From positions 1-6,256 of the forward strand of contig CAIYFF010000539.1 of the NCBI GenBank assembly GCA_903925435.1: a DNA stretch of 6,256 bases, in the 5' to 3' direction. How positions within the stretch are numbered: position 1 is the first letter of the stretch; every line of letters begins with the position of its first letter. Source of the DNA: an uncultured Planctomycetota bacterium (GTDB lineage Bacteria; Planctomycetota; UBA1135; UBA2386). The position numbers and the translations under genes were made by a program. The notes below the pieces were generated by a model. The model saw only the letters and a list, made by a program, of their open reading frames with translations. It was not told where the DNA came from and ran no database searches. This document shows positions 5,897 through 6,256 of this stretch, in pieces.

Positions 5897-6256
5897 TCAG
5901 GTCTTGTTCGCGCTGCGCAGCGGTCGTTCGCCAAGCAATCGGCTCGCCTTGCGACGCGGCTGCAAGATGCTCGCAGTCCCTTCGCACACGATGCGAACCG
6001 CGTGCTCGACATCGTCGGTCAGCAGGATGCGATCGACGTCGGCGCCTTCGATCGTGCCTTCTTTGACCATCGTGTTGCGCAAGAAGTCGACAAGCGGTCG
6101 CCAGTAGTCGACGCCCATCAGCACGATGGGGAAGTTGTTGACCTTGCCCGTTTGCACGAGCGTCGCGACCTCGAACAGCTCGTCCATCGTCCCGAATCCG
6201 CCCGGCAGGATCACGAACGCGTAGCTGTACTTCACGAGCATCAGCTTGCGGACGAA
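5897..6256 (-). CDS. LOG-family (TIGR00730) nucleotide 5'-monophosphate phosphoribohydrolase, C-terminal part (5' end outside window)
   Basis: The frame is open from the window edge (base 6256) and stops at 5897-5899, giving 119 residues. The fragment begins in the family signature: RKLMLVKYSYAFVILPGGFG, followed by TMDE, with the defining PGGFGTMDE at fragment residues 18-26. It continues with LVQTGKVNNFPIVLMG and DYWRPLVDFL, which form the later part of the Rossmann-like fold in this family. LOG/TIGR00730 proteins hydrolyse the N-glycosidic bond of nucleoside 5'-monophosphates such as AMP or cytokinin nucleotides, releasing the base and ribose 5-phosphate. In a bacterium without plant contact the likely role is purine nucleotide turnover, though substrate specificity cannot be read from this part. 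The last ~20 residues are basic and look like a variable tail. The gene converges on the response regulator with a 2-nt gap. Confidence 0.9.
   Translation of the reverse strand, partial: FVRKLMLVKYSYAFVILPGGFGTMDELFEVATLVQTGKVNNFPIVLMGVDYWRPLVDFLRNTMVKEGTIEGADVDRILLTDDVEHAVRIVCEGTASILQPRRKASRLLGERPLRSANKT

Overview
The window is a GC-rich bacterial chromosomal segment (roughly two thirds G+C by eye) that is almost entirely coding. It holds five genes, two of them cut by the window edges. Two features suggest a free-living, GC-rich Gram-negative bacterium with complex signalling: a large DUF4388 (PATAN)/TPR membrane protein, and a sigma-54-type response regulator next to a Fur regulator. Planctomycetota or a deltaproteobacterial-type lineage such as Myxococcota would fit. 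This is inference from gene content only; no rRNA or lineage-specific marker is present.

Layout: (1) 1-363, plus strand: the C-terminal end of a CbpA/DnaJ-type J-domain co-chaperone. (2) 392-2554, minus strand: a ~720-residue protein with an N-terminal DUF4388/PATAN domain, a winged-helix-like segment, TPR-like helices, one transmembrane helix and an unrecognised extracytoplasmic domain. It converges on the co-chaperone gene across a 28-nt gap containing a GC-rich hairpin. (3) 2555-2735: a divergent intergenic region that must carry the start signals of the PATAN gene and purD; its clearest structure is an 18-bp near-perfect palindrome at 2641-2658. (4) 2736-5894, plus strand: a probable operon of purD (glycinamide ribonucleotide synthetase), fur (ferric uptake regulator family) and an NtrC-family response regulator. 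The purD-fur gap is 34 nt, and fur and the regulator overlap by an ATGA start/stop. (5) 5897-6256, minus strand: the C-terminal part of a LOG-family (TIGR00730) nucleotide phosphoribohydrolase, converging on the regulator with only 2 nt between stop codons.

How they fit together: purD is housekeeping purine synthesis. The overlapping fur/NtrC pair probably makes two transcription regulators, one metal-sensing and one phosphorylation-dependent, from one message. No histidine kinase is visible beside the response regulator. I see no mobile element, CRISPR array, tRNA or rRNA, and no clear sign of recent gene transfer. The window looks largely ordinary. The points most worth a second look are the fur/NtrC coupling behind purD, the uncharacterised C-terminal half of the PATAN/TPR protein, and the palindrome between the divergent genes.
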